The notes below the pieces were generated by a model. That model saw only the letters and a program-made list of their open reading frames with translations. It was not told the origin of the DNA and made no database searches. A stretch of 64,000 nucleotides of DNA from the NCBI GenBank assembly GCA_014871385.1, contig CM026426.1, positions 44,688,484-44,752,483 of the forward strand, in the 5' to 3' direction. Made by a program: the position numbers and the translations under genes. Shown piece by piece: positions 42,296-53,754 of the stretch. Origin of the DNA: Ceratodon purpureus. Lineage: Eukaryota > Streptophyta > Bryopsida > Pseudoditrichales > Ditrichaceae. The first letter of the stretch is position 1; every line of letters begins with the position of its first letter.

Positions 42296-42703
42296 TGTTA
42301 ACCGGAGATTCCCCAATCTCCCTTTCCCTTAGCTCGCCCTAGCGTCTTTTCAGTTTTCATCCTTACCTTAGACAGTCATCCATTCGACTGGATGAACTCT
42401 GTCACAGTCGACTGGATGACTTCCGCCAGTTCAGGAGGTTTAAGAGGCAAGGTTAGGGTTTCCTGTAATCATTCTACACTAGAGCAGGTAGAGTCAGAGA
42501 GGTCTGAGAGCTGTTAGGAACTGCTGTACTATGGTTTTGGGGCTATTTTGACCCATTTTATGCAGTTTTGACCTCTTTTTGCACTTGAATTGTACATTTC
42601 CAGCAACCTATGAGTGTTTGGAGCACTTAGTTTAGTTGGGTTTTGTTGGGTTTTGATGGGATTGTGAAGGCTAGGGTTTAGTTGGTAAATCCTCCCTTTA
42701 CCA
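42296..42703 (+). repeat. 3' LTR of the outer element (408 bp)
   Basis: It matches 171-630 except for scattered changes and loss or gain of two 25-bp tandem units. It is followed by ATTTC, against ACTTC before the 5' LTR. Confidence 0.92.
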
Positions 42704-42790
42704 ATTTCTTTTCCCAAAAACTTGGTATAATGTCAAATCTCTGCTCTACCATCTCCGCTCGCCGCTCGGCGCACGCATGCTAACTTTTTC
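42704..42790. repeat. Right half of the TIR-like terminal region
   Basis: AATGTCAAATCTCTGCTCT, then CGCTCGCCGCTCG-type repeats and CATGCTAACTTT, parallel 46192-46268 at the MULE left end. Together with 1-170 it forms the terminus of the element that hosts the methyltransferase-like gene. Confidence 0.5.
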
Positions 42791-44661
42791 GTGTTGGTAT
42801 CTTAATTGGTCTAGTGGTTTCACTATTGATTCGGAGGCGGACATCAAGACTTTACACGATGGATGTGAGGTGGTGATCGAAGACTCGGTCGATGGTGCAG
42901 AAGATCACGAAGGACAGCGGGATCAATCATCTGCTACTCCACCAAAGAGATGGAGAGGAAAGGGACTGAAATCTCTGCGTTCTCAGTCAGAGGCATCACA
43001 GCAAACCCGTGCGGAGTCTTCCGCGCCAGGTCAGAAGGCACCAGAGCCCTCTCCAAGTAATGTCGTTACGAAGCCTTCTCCAACTTCTTTGCCGGCTCCT
43101 TCCTCGATCAGTGCTTTCGAGATCACCAGAAGTCTCCTTGAGCAGAGGAAGGCCAAGCAGTTTCTGTAGACTACTTCTTCCGCAAGAACTTTGCATTCCA
43201 CACAAGTTTATGTCATGAACTCCTCTGTGGATTCAATATTGCTTCGACACAAGGAGCTCTATGACATAGGTGGCGATCATGAATGGAACAAGGCTCTAGA
43301 CATCGTGAGATTGATCCGTTGCTTAGTCCTTTCCCTTCAATACGTACAATACTGTAAATCTTATAGTGTCTAACTCGATTTTCTTGTTTCCTCAAGTTTG
43401 GAGCAAGCCGCCAAAACCGAGTTTCGCCACGATGCAAAGAGCAGAATTACTTGGGATTTGACTTGATCATTGCCGACATCCCTGAGAATCTTCCTGTCCC
43501 TTCGGTGTCTGATTCCCCCTACGTCATTCCACCTTGGAACACTCGTGATAAGGAGTATGTGCAGAACATCTTCGAATTTGCAAGACATTACTTGCAGTAT
43601 GATGGTGCTCTTAGCACAATCCACAACAATGACCAAGACGTGGCTGCGCATATTTTTGAAGAGGCTAGGGTTAATGTATTTGTGCAGCACCGAGACTCGT
43701 GGGGCTTCAATGCACTAGGCTTGGCTCACCCTACGATCCCCGACTCCTTGGTATGTACATAATAATCATTCCTTGTCTTCGCTTTCTGCTAAACTTTCTT
43801 ATTATTTACACTCACATATTGTGGTGTCCCGCAGTCTCTTTGGTGCTGGGTGTGCGTCTTCATTCGTGGTGGTCAACCCCCATCCAAGTTCACTTTCCAA
43901 ACGAAGAATTCCGATGTCTTACATGGCGACCTCCACATTACCGAGAGTGATGCCATTCTCAACTTCACCGATGTGGATTCGCAGGAAATGAATGGGGAGG
44001 TTCCATAGAGAGGGCCAAGGGAGAAAGCCCATGAGATGATGCAGAGCATTATTGGAGAGTTGTCGAAGCCCGGCAACATGGTCTTCGACTTGAAGGCAGG
44101 AACGGGTAATCATTAATTAATTGTTTCCGCATTTCCATTCCTCTGATTTTCACTATAGGGACTCACTTCTTTGTTGTGCTACGTGTTTCAGGTGCCTCCA
44201 TCAAGGCTTGCCAGCATATTGGTCGTCATATTATAGCTTGTGAGGAGGACTAAGCCATATTCAACGCCCTTCTCAAACCGTATATGGCTACACCATCCGC
44301 CATGGGCCCTCCTAAACATCCTAGACCGGCAGCAATTGAAGAAGCACCTCCAAAGAGAGCAAGACAAGATAAGTACTGTAAGTCCTACTTTACATTTTCT
44401 AACTTCTGAGCTAGTTTTGTTTGCTTCTTTACTGATTCCATCTTCACCCACTCATTCTTACCACTATCAATTTTCTCTTGTAGAGTAGTTGCGGCAACAC
44501 CGCCACGTAGGCCAAGACCTGTGTTCATTCCATTGTGGTGTCTTCGTTCCAGTCCGATTCAGTCTTACATACTTCCGGACTATGCAGAGGACTTAGCACA
44601 AGCATTTCAATCTGGTGCCGTTAGATATGTTCCTAGTCGGCCAACTACTTTTGATCCATGA
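42777..44661 (+). pseudogene. Beta-class amino-methyltransferase-like gene with introns, decayed
   Basis: Exonic blocks join through well-formed GT-AG introns at 43751-43834 (GTATGT...GCAG), 44106-44191 and 44378-44485 (GTAAGT), plus a probable short one at 43344-43396. The order is a charged, Ser/Pro-rich N-terminus, FDLIIADIPEN (motif IV position, DPPY not conserved), an IPPW, FARHYLQYDGAL, then about 100 residues later VFDLKAGTG (SAM-binding motif I) with ASIKACQHIGRHIIACEED. Motif IV before motif I is the order of beta-class N4-cytosine/N6-adenine DNA methyltransferases. In-frame stops at 43167-43169, 44006-44008 and 44251-44253 mark decay. The DPPY loss suggests an altered or lost activity even before that. 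Confidence 0.55.
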
Positions 44662-46005
44662 GCCCTTGTATTCGTCAATGTAGAGGCTGTAGAAGGAGAT
44701 TCAGAGTCATTGAGTTCAAATAGTGGAAGTAGCGATTGTAGCATGTCGTGAGTTTGAAGCTCGACTTCGGTCCATCATTGTTTTCACCTGATTTGATTTG
44801 ATTTCATTGGAGTTGATTACATAATCTTTTGTCTCCTCTATTGAAACCCCTTAAAGTATTTCTGATTCTCATTTCCAATTTATATTCGTGTATGTAAAGG
44901 ACTACAGCTGCAAGACCTTTTGGCTCTCAATTCTCATGTGTTTAAAGGGAAAACCACTTCACTTCTGAAGTTTTTTTATTTTCTATTATTTTACTCAGAA
45001 CACTAGAAAATACTAACATGAACAATGAATTGTTACAACTGAAATGCTCAAAATATATAGAATACTCAAATTACTTTCTTTATCAATCTACAACATTTTA
45101 CATTACCATAGCCATGTTATCTATTCTTGGGAGAGATCCAAATACCATCTCTTGAAGATATTTTCTCTCCTTCCGGCACATCCAAGACCTAATTCCCATT
45201 GGCCCATAGCAATGACCTCAATTGATCTAACACAAGGCAACCAAGTTCTCCAAGGGACGCTCTCTCTAATCTCTTGTTGTTTATTGGATTTGCAAGTGAC
45301 CAAGAACTCCTAAAAACTTTCTAGTTGATGTTGAATCGATTTGCTTCATATTTGTCCTTTATAGTCCAATGGCAACCTTTGGACGAAAAGTAATCCCACC
45401 TCGCTAGCCGTAGGCATGCGTATTCAGGACTGCTATCAATCTCACGCTTCCACAGCTTCGACACAGCACGAGCGTTCTCGACGTCTTCAAACGTGATTAC
45501 TGTCGGAGGAGTCCAAGCCTGCGTTGTACTACTACCTATATTATCCCAGAGGTCAGGCCCATCCGCCATCCGCTTAAGCAAATCCTATAAAATTGTTTCA
45601 CAAGCAACGACTTCAAAGGAATCGCCCATACCTTCAAACAAGTACAAGGTTAAGTTCTACATAAAACATTGAGCTAATACAACATCAAGGACGACTGCTA
45701 AGGTTAATATAGATCGTTGCTTGACACTTAAGCTAGCCGTGTTCTTATCTAAAAACCGAAAAATCTACGATGAAGACAAGCACTTTGACCTAGAATACAT
45801 TTTGGTTTCCACAGCTCCATTATTGTACACAAACTTTTAAATATTCCACGAAGTTTTCAGACGTTTAATTTTTTGCTTTAGTGAAATTTGTTCTTCCTAC
45901 AATTATCTATATTATCTATTCAATATTTACTGTTGTGATCTAAAAACAGGATGCTGGAATACTCATATCTAGATCCAATAAGGGACCAAATCTAAAGGAT
46001 TGTAT
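44662..46005. other. AT-rich stretch with one F-box-like fragment
   Basis: Apart from the fragment at 45130-45581 I see nothing supported here. Confidence 0.4.
45130..45581 (-). pseudogene. Possible F-box gene fragment
   Basis: On the minus strand, a segment containing ARAVSKLWKREIDSSPEY resembles the C-terminal half of an F-box (the RAVCKRWR..I.SP pattern). After a TAG a phase-compatible segment (SLANPINNKR) recalls the repeat region of plant F-box proteins. There is no intact N-terminus. The resemblance is by eye and weak. Confidence 0.3.
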
Positions 46006-48420
46006 GCATGACGTCATCATGACATCAGTCCTAATTTTTACCTCATAAAACAAACGTAAGAAATTCTTACCAGAGATAACCCTGAAATCCATGGAATTAT
46101 ACTCCTTTACAAAAAAAAGTAACAAAATATTGCCTTTTTTTAGTATTTTTCCACACTTATAGGGCCTACTTTACTTTTGAAAATTTGGTTAAATGTCAAT
46201 TCTCTGCTCTCCATTCACTGCTCTCTGCTCTCCGCTCTCCGCTCTCCGCTTACATGTTAACTTTCCCCGGCAACTGCACTGTGCCCAGTCAGAGTTTGGG
46301 CTGGTCACAATCCAAATGGTGGGGAAGTTCGTCTAAGATGCCACATACGCCACATCCTGTTGCAGATCAAAGAGGACATGTTCGTCCGGAATCTCCTTGG
46401 CCCTAATTACTGCACTTGCCACAATCCCTTTGGCCTTGCCATTTTTTATGAAACCGTAAAGTTTGCACTGCACTGCATACCAGTAATGAATCAGAACATC
46501 CTTCAGCCGGTGATATACCAGCCAGTCCAACCTCCGTCCGTGAAACTTCTGTCTTGATGTCTGGAGAATCACCTTCAAATTGGCATGGTAGCTCTCGATG
46601 GCTACGTTAGTGACTTGATTAGCATGAAGCATATTTCGAAAACCCTTCACCCATATCTCCAGCTTTGGAATCCAGTGCTCCTCGAAATATGCAAAGAATG
46701 CCTTAGCCTCTGGGTCCTTTGCCTTCAAGAACTTGAAACACTCATGTGCAGCCTTCACAGCAAGATCACCGTGAAGAATCCCATTGCCATACATTAAATC
46801 TGCACATGCAGCAAGGATCTCTGTTCGTGAGTAGTTTGCTATGATCTTTTGAGTGGCATTCTCCTACCATGCCTTCCATGTGTGCCAAAGATACAACAGA
46901 ATGGCAACGTCCTCTTTCTTCTTCCTTGGAACAGTCTCTGTCTCTGGCAAGACCGTCCTGCAAGCACTGATTATGGTATCAGTCCTGATTCTCACTGGGG
47001 ACAGGAAGAAGGAAAGTGTCCTGAATTGCAAATCAAAATGTTGTAAAGATTTTGGCAAGAACAAACCTGATGGCATTCAGTTCAGCATTATCGTTATCTT
47101 CCAGGAAGGCGTCAGGCCTCCAGTCAGGCCGCACAGCCAAGCAACGATCCCGTAACTTGGTTAGCCACGACACAATATCCACTTCCCGGGATCTGCCTTG
47201 GATGGTGAACTTCACAGGGATACCCTGTTCCCACTCATCGAATACCATCACCGTATACAACGAGTACTGCACATCACGACAGGAGAGATGGACGATCAGT
47301 TTAATGAGGAAAACAGTGTGACTGAACAGGACAGATTATGTGGTGAAAATTTTCAAGACACAGAATGTGATGAGTAAAAGCAGCAATTAGTTCAAAAATA
47401 TGATTAGGACAGCAAGCAGTAGATTGGTTACCTTGGGGGCATTTGTCGAAAATGTGGCATCCATTGACAACACCCTACCATGTCCGTGCGTGACCATCAT
47501 CTCCAGCTGCCAGTCAGTCTAGAGTGCAAGACAGAATGGGTCATCCTCCAGCGGAGGGGGTTCGTTCAGCTCCAAATTACCATACTCCCTGTAGTAGTAC
47601 CAACTGTCCGAGTTTTCGTTTCTCTAGAGTCTAACACTCATTGCATCACTAGGGTGCTTCTCCCACAATTCTTTAGCCAACTTGTTCGCAATGTTGTAGA
47701 CATCCGATGGCATAATGAAAGTGTCCCTCGTGGCTGGAAGACTATTTTGTGCTCACTTCATCACTTCGGCTTTGTGGTCTGCCATCACCTGTGCTGGAGA
47801 CTTTCCTGACCTGAGGCTATCAGCAATCCACTACTTTGTGGCTGCTGACAAGTGTCCGGACAGACCAGCCCTTTGTCCTCCAAACTTAGAGCCGTGATAG
47901 GGTTTCTCATCCTAGTTTGTATGAGTCATATAGTGAAACTGGATTGAGCACAGAGTCTCATCTGACTATAACTGTTTTGCAACGAAGTTCCACTGGCAGC
48001 CCCTTTTCATGGACATGCCAGCCTGAATCCTGCTAACCCTTGACCTCTGGCCAGGCTTGGTTGCAGCCAGAATTAGGGCTTGAGCTTTGAGCAGTCTTTG
48101 TTGTGCCTCCTGTACCCTTTTGAGCTCCTCTGCTTCCTCCTCATCCGCTTCTACATTCAGGTCAGGCACTGCCTCTGTCCTGAACCTTTTATTAGCTCTC
48201 CCCTTCTTCTCAGCAGCTTTAGCAGCCTTGTTTGCCTTCTCAGCCTTCTCAGCCTCTTTCGGAGCCTTCTCCACGGAGGACGCTAAAGTGCGAGCGGTGA
48301 GCGGTGAGCGATGAGCGGAGAGCGGTAACTTTTCGGATATTTTGATGAAAATGTGAATTAGAGCGGTAAGATTATGGTATTTTATGGAGTAACATTTTTT
48401 TGCTTTTTTAAAATTCTAAA
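46006..48420 (-). mobile_element. Degenerate MULE transposon
   Basis: It encodes a Mutator-like transposase on the minus strand. Both ends carry oppositely oriented tandem CGCTCTC-type repeats: left 46198-46253 (GCTCTCCGCTCTCCGCTC), right 48292-48335 (GAGCGGTGAGCGGTGAGCG...GAGAGCGG). The outer edges are approximate, and I could not find a confident 9-bp target duplication. The left end is shared with the region around 1-170/42704-42790. Confidence 0.65.
46333..48274 (-). pseudogene. MULE transposase, decayed
   Basis: The minus-strand order begins with a Lys/Ala/Glu-rich N-terminus (48274-47966) ending in a C.W.F...QL motif, then an interrupted DNA-binding region (47900-47480). The catalytic domain (47272-47033) follows, with YSLYTVMVFDEW and FLEDNDNAELNAIR. 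A probable GT-AG intron (about 47065 to 47006) leads into ILLYLWHTWKAW, and a C-terminal block contains NQVTNVAIESYHANLK. Stops include a TAG just after KAW near 46865. The set of motifs is typical of MULE transposases, which cut and paste DNA. Confidence 0.75.
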
Positions 48421-49099
48421 TATAGTTCAGAATGTGACCTATGGCCGTGGACAATTTTAGTGAAATGACTGGAGGACGTAGATTTATGTTCGTGGAAATC
48501 TTGGTGTTAGGGTCAGTGGACAGTACGGGCCAACACTCGTGGAATGCTGTCATAAGAACTTTTCGGTCGGTGCTTATTTTGCAAACATTGATCCGAAGTA
48601 CAAAATCTATCACTCTTTTATGACAGTTGGAAATTTGTGTCTTTCTAAACATGCCAAAGTGACCTTTCATATGTCAAGAACCTTTCAACCGGTCACCTCC
48701 TCAAATGCCTCTGACAATTCAAAACATCGAACTTCATTTATTGATCACTTCTTGCCTAGATTCAACCGAGTGAATGACTGCTTGAATTTGAGTTGAATAC
48801 ATCGTGATCCTTTTTTGAACACAATATTTGTCTGCCAGTAATTACTCTATTACGATTTCCAGGCAGAATCAAAAAATAACATTGTTGCACATAGTAATAG
48901 TTCTTGCCCATTCGTAGATATGCAAAACCAGGTCTCTAAGAATCAACTTTGTTCTTTGATTTTTTTAATGTTCTTAGATTTTCATTGCGTACATGCTTCG
49001 CGACCAAATACACATAGTCCCCTTTAGATTCAAAACGCATCTCCTCATCCGGTTATAGTGAATTGTGCCGAAAAGAAAGCCACCAATGGACTAGTTAGA

Positions 49100-49795
49100 A
49101 TGGAATACAGTTTCTCTAAAAATCTTAGTCCGAATTTGGTAGCACTTCTTGGTTCTCCGCTTCAACAATGTATGAGTTTGGAAATGTTCAGAAACAATCT
49201 GTTTTGCAAATTCACATACGAAACCAAGAGTTGGAATTGCGTGGAATCCTATATTGTTGAACCTGAGAGCGTTTATGAAAATCCAAAAGTGCTGAGCAAG
49301 CGAAACAAGTTGGCAGGATACTCGGACAATGATTGTCCAATCTGTGATGAATGGCCGCATACTAAGGAACCTCAATGTTGTTGGAGAATTCAGGCCGATG
49401 GAGTATACGTCTCTCAATTCAGTCCTCCTCGAGGTTGTAAGCACTTTCTGAAGAAGGGCCAGTTCGGGATAAATCCATACACTTGGGGATTGATTGATAG
49501 AGTTGGCGACTACTATGTTTCAATACTTAATGACCTCAACCACGAATTGATGCTGGTTTACGGGCTAGTAAATGGTGCTACGACAGTCAGAACACTGCCA
49601 TCCTGTCTTCAGAGAGAATCTGAGAATGAACGTACCACAAGAGTTATCTTAAGAAGAGCTACACATCGACATTTTATTACAAAATGGATATGCAACTTCA
49701 TTCTAATAGCAACAAGGCAATCCCGCAATGATGTATTTCTATGGATACCACCTGATGACCTCGATCAGCCCATGTTGTGTATTGATTGCGCTTGA
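49100..49795 (+). CDS. Unrecognised Cys-rich ORF
   Basis: The first ATG at 49100 gives 231 residues; the frame is open from 49058. It contains CPICDEW and CCW in a Cys/His-containing middle section that could bind zinc, followed by a Leu/Ile/Trp-rich segment (about residues 120-160) and a C-terminal CIDCA. I know no family. Between the MULE and transposase remnants it may be a piece of another element. The upstream 48421-49099 holds a short open stretch (48539-48796) of no clear meaning. Confidence 0.35.
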   Translation: MEYSFSKNLSPNLVALLGSPLQQCMSLEMFRNNLFCKFTYETKSWNCVESYIVEPESVYENPKVLSKRNKLAGYSDNDCPICDEWPHTKEPQCCWRIQADGVYVSQFSPPRGCKHFLKKGQFGINPYTWGLIDRVGDYYVSILNDLNHELMLVYGLVNGATTVRTLPSCLQRESENERTTRVILRRATHRHFITKWICNFILIATRQSRNDVFLWIPPDDLDQPMLCIDCA

Positions 49796-50289
49796 AAGCA
49801 AATGACAGTGGTATTTTCCTGGATACCAGAAGCTGTCACTAGAACAGCCCTAAGTGGGTAAAACAATTTGATTGGATTGGACGTCGTAAGGCAGTAGTGG
49901 ATGTCGAGGACCGTCACTCAACAGCCGATAGGGATGATGAAAATCCAAGCCAACGTCAAAAACTGGAACACAATGAATTATGTCTACAGTGCGCATTAGA
50001 GAAGTGATTGGAACATAGATATGCAACATAACATACACACATACGCACGTACAACAATCAACGACAGAAAGAGCAGTTTTGAGGAGGATATAAATTACTG
50101 TAGAAACCTTGATTTCAAAACGGTGTACACTCTCAATGGTCATGCATAAATCTAGTGGTGGAGTTAATACGATCAAAAGCTTCCACCTTACTCATTATGT
50201 TCTGACAAAGCTGGGCCATTGTTATACCGCCCTTTGAAACAGAGTTCGCTGTGTTCTAGGAGTCTGAAAAGGGATTGGGAATGCCCGAA

Positions 50290-50415
50290 CACTTACATGG
50301 CCCACTCCTAAACCCTGGAAAACGTTTGCTCAGTCCCAAACACACTTACGTGACCCCCTCCTAAACCATGAAAAAGGTTTGCTCAATCCCGAGCACACTT
50401 ACGTGACTCCATTCT
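50290..50415. repeat. Tandem repeat of about 53 bp, about 2.5 copies
   Basis: The unit runs CACTTACGTGACCCCCTCC... TAAACC...AAACGTTTGCTCA.TCCC. The third copy is truncated after TCTAAACG. The flanks 49796-50289 and 50416-50650 hold nothing recognised. Confidence 0.7.
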
Positions 50416-50650
50416 AAACGTTTTTATCATAGCCTCATTGGGGATTACATAGTAGTACATATTTATCATATTGCTTAGTAGTACATAGTTCTTTACAGAG
50501 CCTATGTATATTCAGATCAAGACTCACACAATTTTGAGGAAATCGAATCCAGCGCTACTGCATATTTTTGGTAGTGGCCCTTTTAGTCTCACTACTTCAC
50601 CATTAAAATAAATACAGGCTACACATGTGCGAACACCAACTTAGATATCA

Positions 50651-53190
50651 CTAGGTCTCCAAGAATTTTAGAAGGCCACTCTCCAGGACTCGCTTCACTT
50701 CGTAGAAGCTAAAACTAGCTGCATGAATGAAAGTATCCGACTCTGATTCAAGACCGCAGACTACACTGAATAGATAATACAAATGCTTACAATTAGCCCA
50801 TTGACCCCGCTTCCCAAGTGCCGTCATTGCCATCTATTTGAAATTCGGGCAAGTGCAGGCAGGGTGTTGCAATATGGTCAGGTAATATTGCTGTACCTTT
50901 GGAGGCTTCCTAGAATCCAATGTGACGATGCATCCTAGGGCTGGGGCAGGCAGCATGGACAACTTGCTCACCTTCGCGTGCAACGATAAGGTGGAGGCAC
51001 AATTATTGCTGTGCTTGGTCGACGGAGCCTTCTTGTTCCGTCAAATGAGCTTTCCTGATCGCCGAGTAGGGAACTCGTTCGGATATGCCGGCGTAGGGTA
51101 GGCCGAGAAGTCCACTGCCGCTGCCCGGTCTTGAAAGAGTCTTCTCGGTGACATCTCCTTCTACTGCGGGAGTCTGAAGCTGACATTTTCTAGAGAGAGG
51201 ATCTCTTTCTTTGTCAACTTTGTCCCAAGCTTCACGGGCCACGCCTCAGATACCTTTGGCACCGATAGGACCCACTTCTGTTTGCTACCCTTGACGCACC
51301 TGTCAATGTCGTCATTGCAGAAAAAGAACAAATGAGTCTCTATTCTGTCTTTCCTGTAGTTCTTCATGGGGCCTGTGTATGTCGGCGCTGCAATGCTCTT
51401 CGCGTGCTGCACGATCCGTGCCACGCATTTCTTCTTAGTCACAACATGTTGGACGAAGCAGGCCTTGGCGGATGTCATAGGAGTCGTGCAATGTGCCACT
51501 CGGAAGGGTTGCAGGCGGTCTCCTTGACTAAAGTGATGTGATGGTAGTCGACTCGAGGTGGAGACTGGTGAGGTTGAAGGTCGGCTTGGTCCTCTTCGCT
51601 GCTTGTAGGAGAGTCCGCTATTACCACCATTGGAGGATAGTCGCTCTCCTGGCGTGCAGCTCTAGTCTAGACACGAGGTCTTGACATGGTGATCGTGTTT
51701 GGCCTATGAGACTCCCGTTCATCTCCAAAGGCAACATCAAGTTTACGTTTCAGAGAGACACAGACCTCCTGCCCTTCAAGATGCGGGTCGCTGGTGCACC
51801 ATTCGTCCGCTCCTGGCATGTTCATAATCGCTTTGTGAAGGACTTTCGTGTTTCTTGTCCTCGCAGCAGATCTTTGTGCACGTCGGAGCTTGAGCTCCTC
51901 TTTTGACGGACCTTTCCCGGGACGCTCCCCCTTCAAGAACTGGAAGTATGCAACGCATTGCATAAAGGACCTTACAAAGTCGTCCACAGCTGCGACATAC
52001 AAGTTCGCTACCACGATCTCCGGACTGCTGCTTCCACCGGTTGTGGATTGATTCAGCAAGGTTGTAGGACGGCATCTCTGCGAGCTCATCTGTGCTCTGA
52101 TTCTGCACACATTGGAGGTTAAGTTAGATAATTGAGTGTCCAATAACTGACTGTAGGGCACCAAACTTCAGATGCGACAGAGACTAAAAGGATAGGGTTT
52201 ACTTACCAATTCCATGAAACCTCCCCATTGGCGGTACCGGTAGTGCCAGAATGAAAGCCACGTTTCCAGATCTGAGAGGACTTATTCTGTTGCAGCGCTC
52301 GATGACATCCGCAATGCTCGGATTGCCAAGAACTTTGTTTCAGATTCCGCAATTGTCGTGACGTTCTTGCTTGCTGGCAGAGTTTGATGTGCTGCGCTCC
52401 TAGGTCCGGTCAAATGTGAGCCTTTGTATGTTGCTCTAGAGACTGCCTCCAAAGGAATAGGCATGTCCTCTCCCTATCAATCATCATCTTGGAGGCGTTA
52501 CCGCTTCCATAGATAATCCAAACTGCATTGAAGTTCGCTTGGGCACCATCCGCCATAAAGCCCTTAAAGTTGACTCTCTCGACCCCGTGAGTCTGCATGA
52601 TAGCATTCAGATTCTTCCAGAGGACGGACTGGGCAGCCGTGTCCTCCGACTGCATGTCGCACGCTGCGATTGTCATTATCCGACAATAAGTGAGGTCATA
52701 GACGTGGCAGGCCATTGATACCCAGTCCCTGACTCGCCTGACATGATCAAACATGATCCACGCGTTCTCCAGGTCACCGCATACGCTTAACTAAATCGAC
52801 TCCACTACCTGGCCCTACCTCAAACATCTTGAAGACATACACCTTCGCAGCATCATCGCCTTGCTCCGGAAACAAGTTTTTTTGGATAAACTTTTAGTTG
52901 CTGAAGCCTCGCAGCATTCTGATGTTGTCCATGGTTCCAAAGCGCCTAACAGCCTTGAACGACGTAATGCAATTTCTGATGTTTCGGGAAGAAAGTTGCT
53001 TACAGGGGTGGAAGATTGGTTCAAGCTCCTCCAATTCCTGAATCTTCTGCGGTTCACCTTCCTTGGCCAAAAGTAATGGGTCCAGCAGCTCCTTCGCAGT
53101 TTTGAGGACGATGGCGGAATTGGTGGCGGATGGAGTACGCTCCACCTGTTCCTTGAACACCATATTCGTTATATCGAGACTTTTCAAAGT
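50651..53190 (-). pseudogene. Remnant of a DDE transposase with SWIM zinc finger
   Basis: The minus-strand fragments, in order, are 53187-52894 (Lys/Glu-rich), 52754-52410 (catalytic-like ITMIAACDMQSED region as TIAACDMQSED..., FKGFMADGAQANFNAVW, IYGSG, DRERTCLFLW), 52108-51667 (NLAESIHNRWKQQSGDRG, continuing in another frame as AAVDDFVRSF), 51499-51003, and 50890-50651. The last has ACTCPNFQ then, after a shift, GQWANCKHLYYLF, a SWIM-type CxCx(n)CxH. SWIM fingers are common at the end of MULE/FAR1-type transposases. There are many frameshifts and stops. Exact superfamily uncertain. Confidence 0.5.
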
Positions 53191-53754
53191 CTCAATTTAA
53201 TGCTTGACTATAGCTTTTTCATTGATTTCTTGATTGATTCTATATTTGTCAAAAACTTTTTGACTATATATGGGAAGATTATCCTCGAGTCGAGGATAAT
53301 CTATAATTAGAAAGTCAAAAAAAAGTTCAAATTGTCTAAAAACAATTGCTGAAATTGTAGGCAATAAGTCTCAAAGTTCTGGAATTGTCTCAAAATAACG
53401 AATATGGTCATCTTGATCAAGTTCTCCGTATGTTCGACGAAGTCACGGTTCTCGCCAGACTTCACTGGATGGTCGTGAATTCCCAAGTGAACGCATGCTC
53501 TCGTCATGTGAGGTCCCACACTGACGTAGTATATCCTTGAAGGGCAAAGCGCAACGCAGGTCCGTGGTGTATTGCAAGACTAACAGACTACATTAGAACT
53601 CTGCGGCGGGTTAGATCCAACTTCAAACAGTCTCTTAGATATCCCATCCCATTCACTCGTTCACTACCAAAGTCTTGTTTCCACGTGTCAGATACTCACT
53701 TTTGACATTGTCACAACAGAGATGGCCAAGGCACGACGAAGAACGGAAGACCAA
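53191..53754. other. Spacer before the solo LTR
   Basis: No ORF of interest is seen. There is a small inverted repeat around 53275-53310 (ATTATCCTCGA / TCGAGGATAAT). Confidence 0.4.

Larger units (their letters stand above)
171..42703 (+). mobile_element. Outer, old Ty3/gypsy LTR retrotransposon, broken by two nested insertions
   Basis: The LTRs (171-630 and 42296-42703) start TGTTAA and end TTTAACA or TTTACCA. The flanking 5-mers ACTTC and ATTTC differ by one C/T transition, as expected of an aged target duplication. Internal order is leader, gag, protease/RT, RNase H/integrase, then extra ORFs before the 3' LTR. After subtracting the hAT (16,407 bp plus 8-bp duplication) and the inner LTR element (13,363 bp plus 5-bp duplication), the original length is about 12,750 bp. 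Stops in gag, RNase H, integrase and the third ORF, plus 50-bp-scale divergence of the LTRs, show that it is no longer autonomous. Confidence 0.93.
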
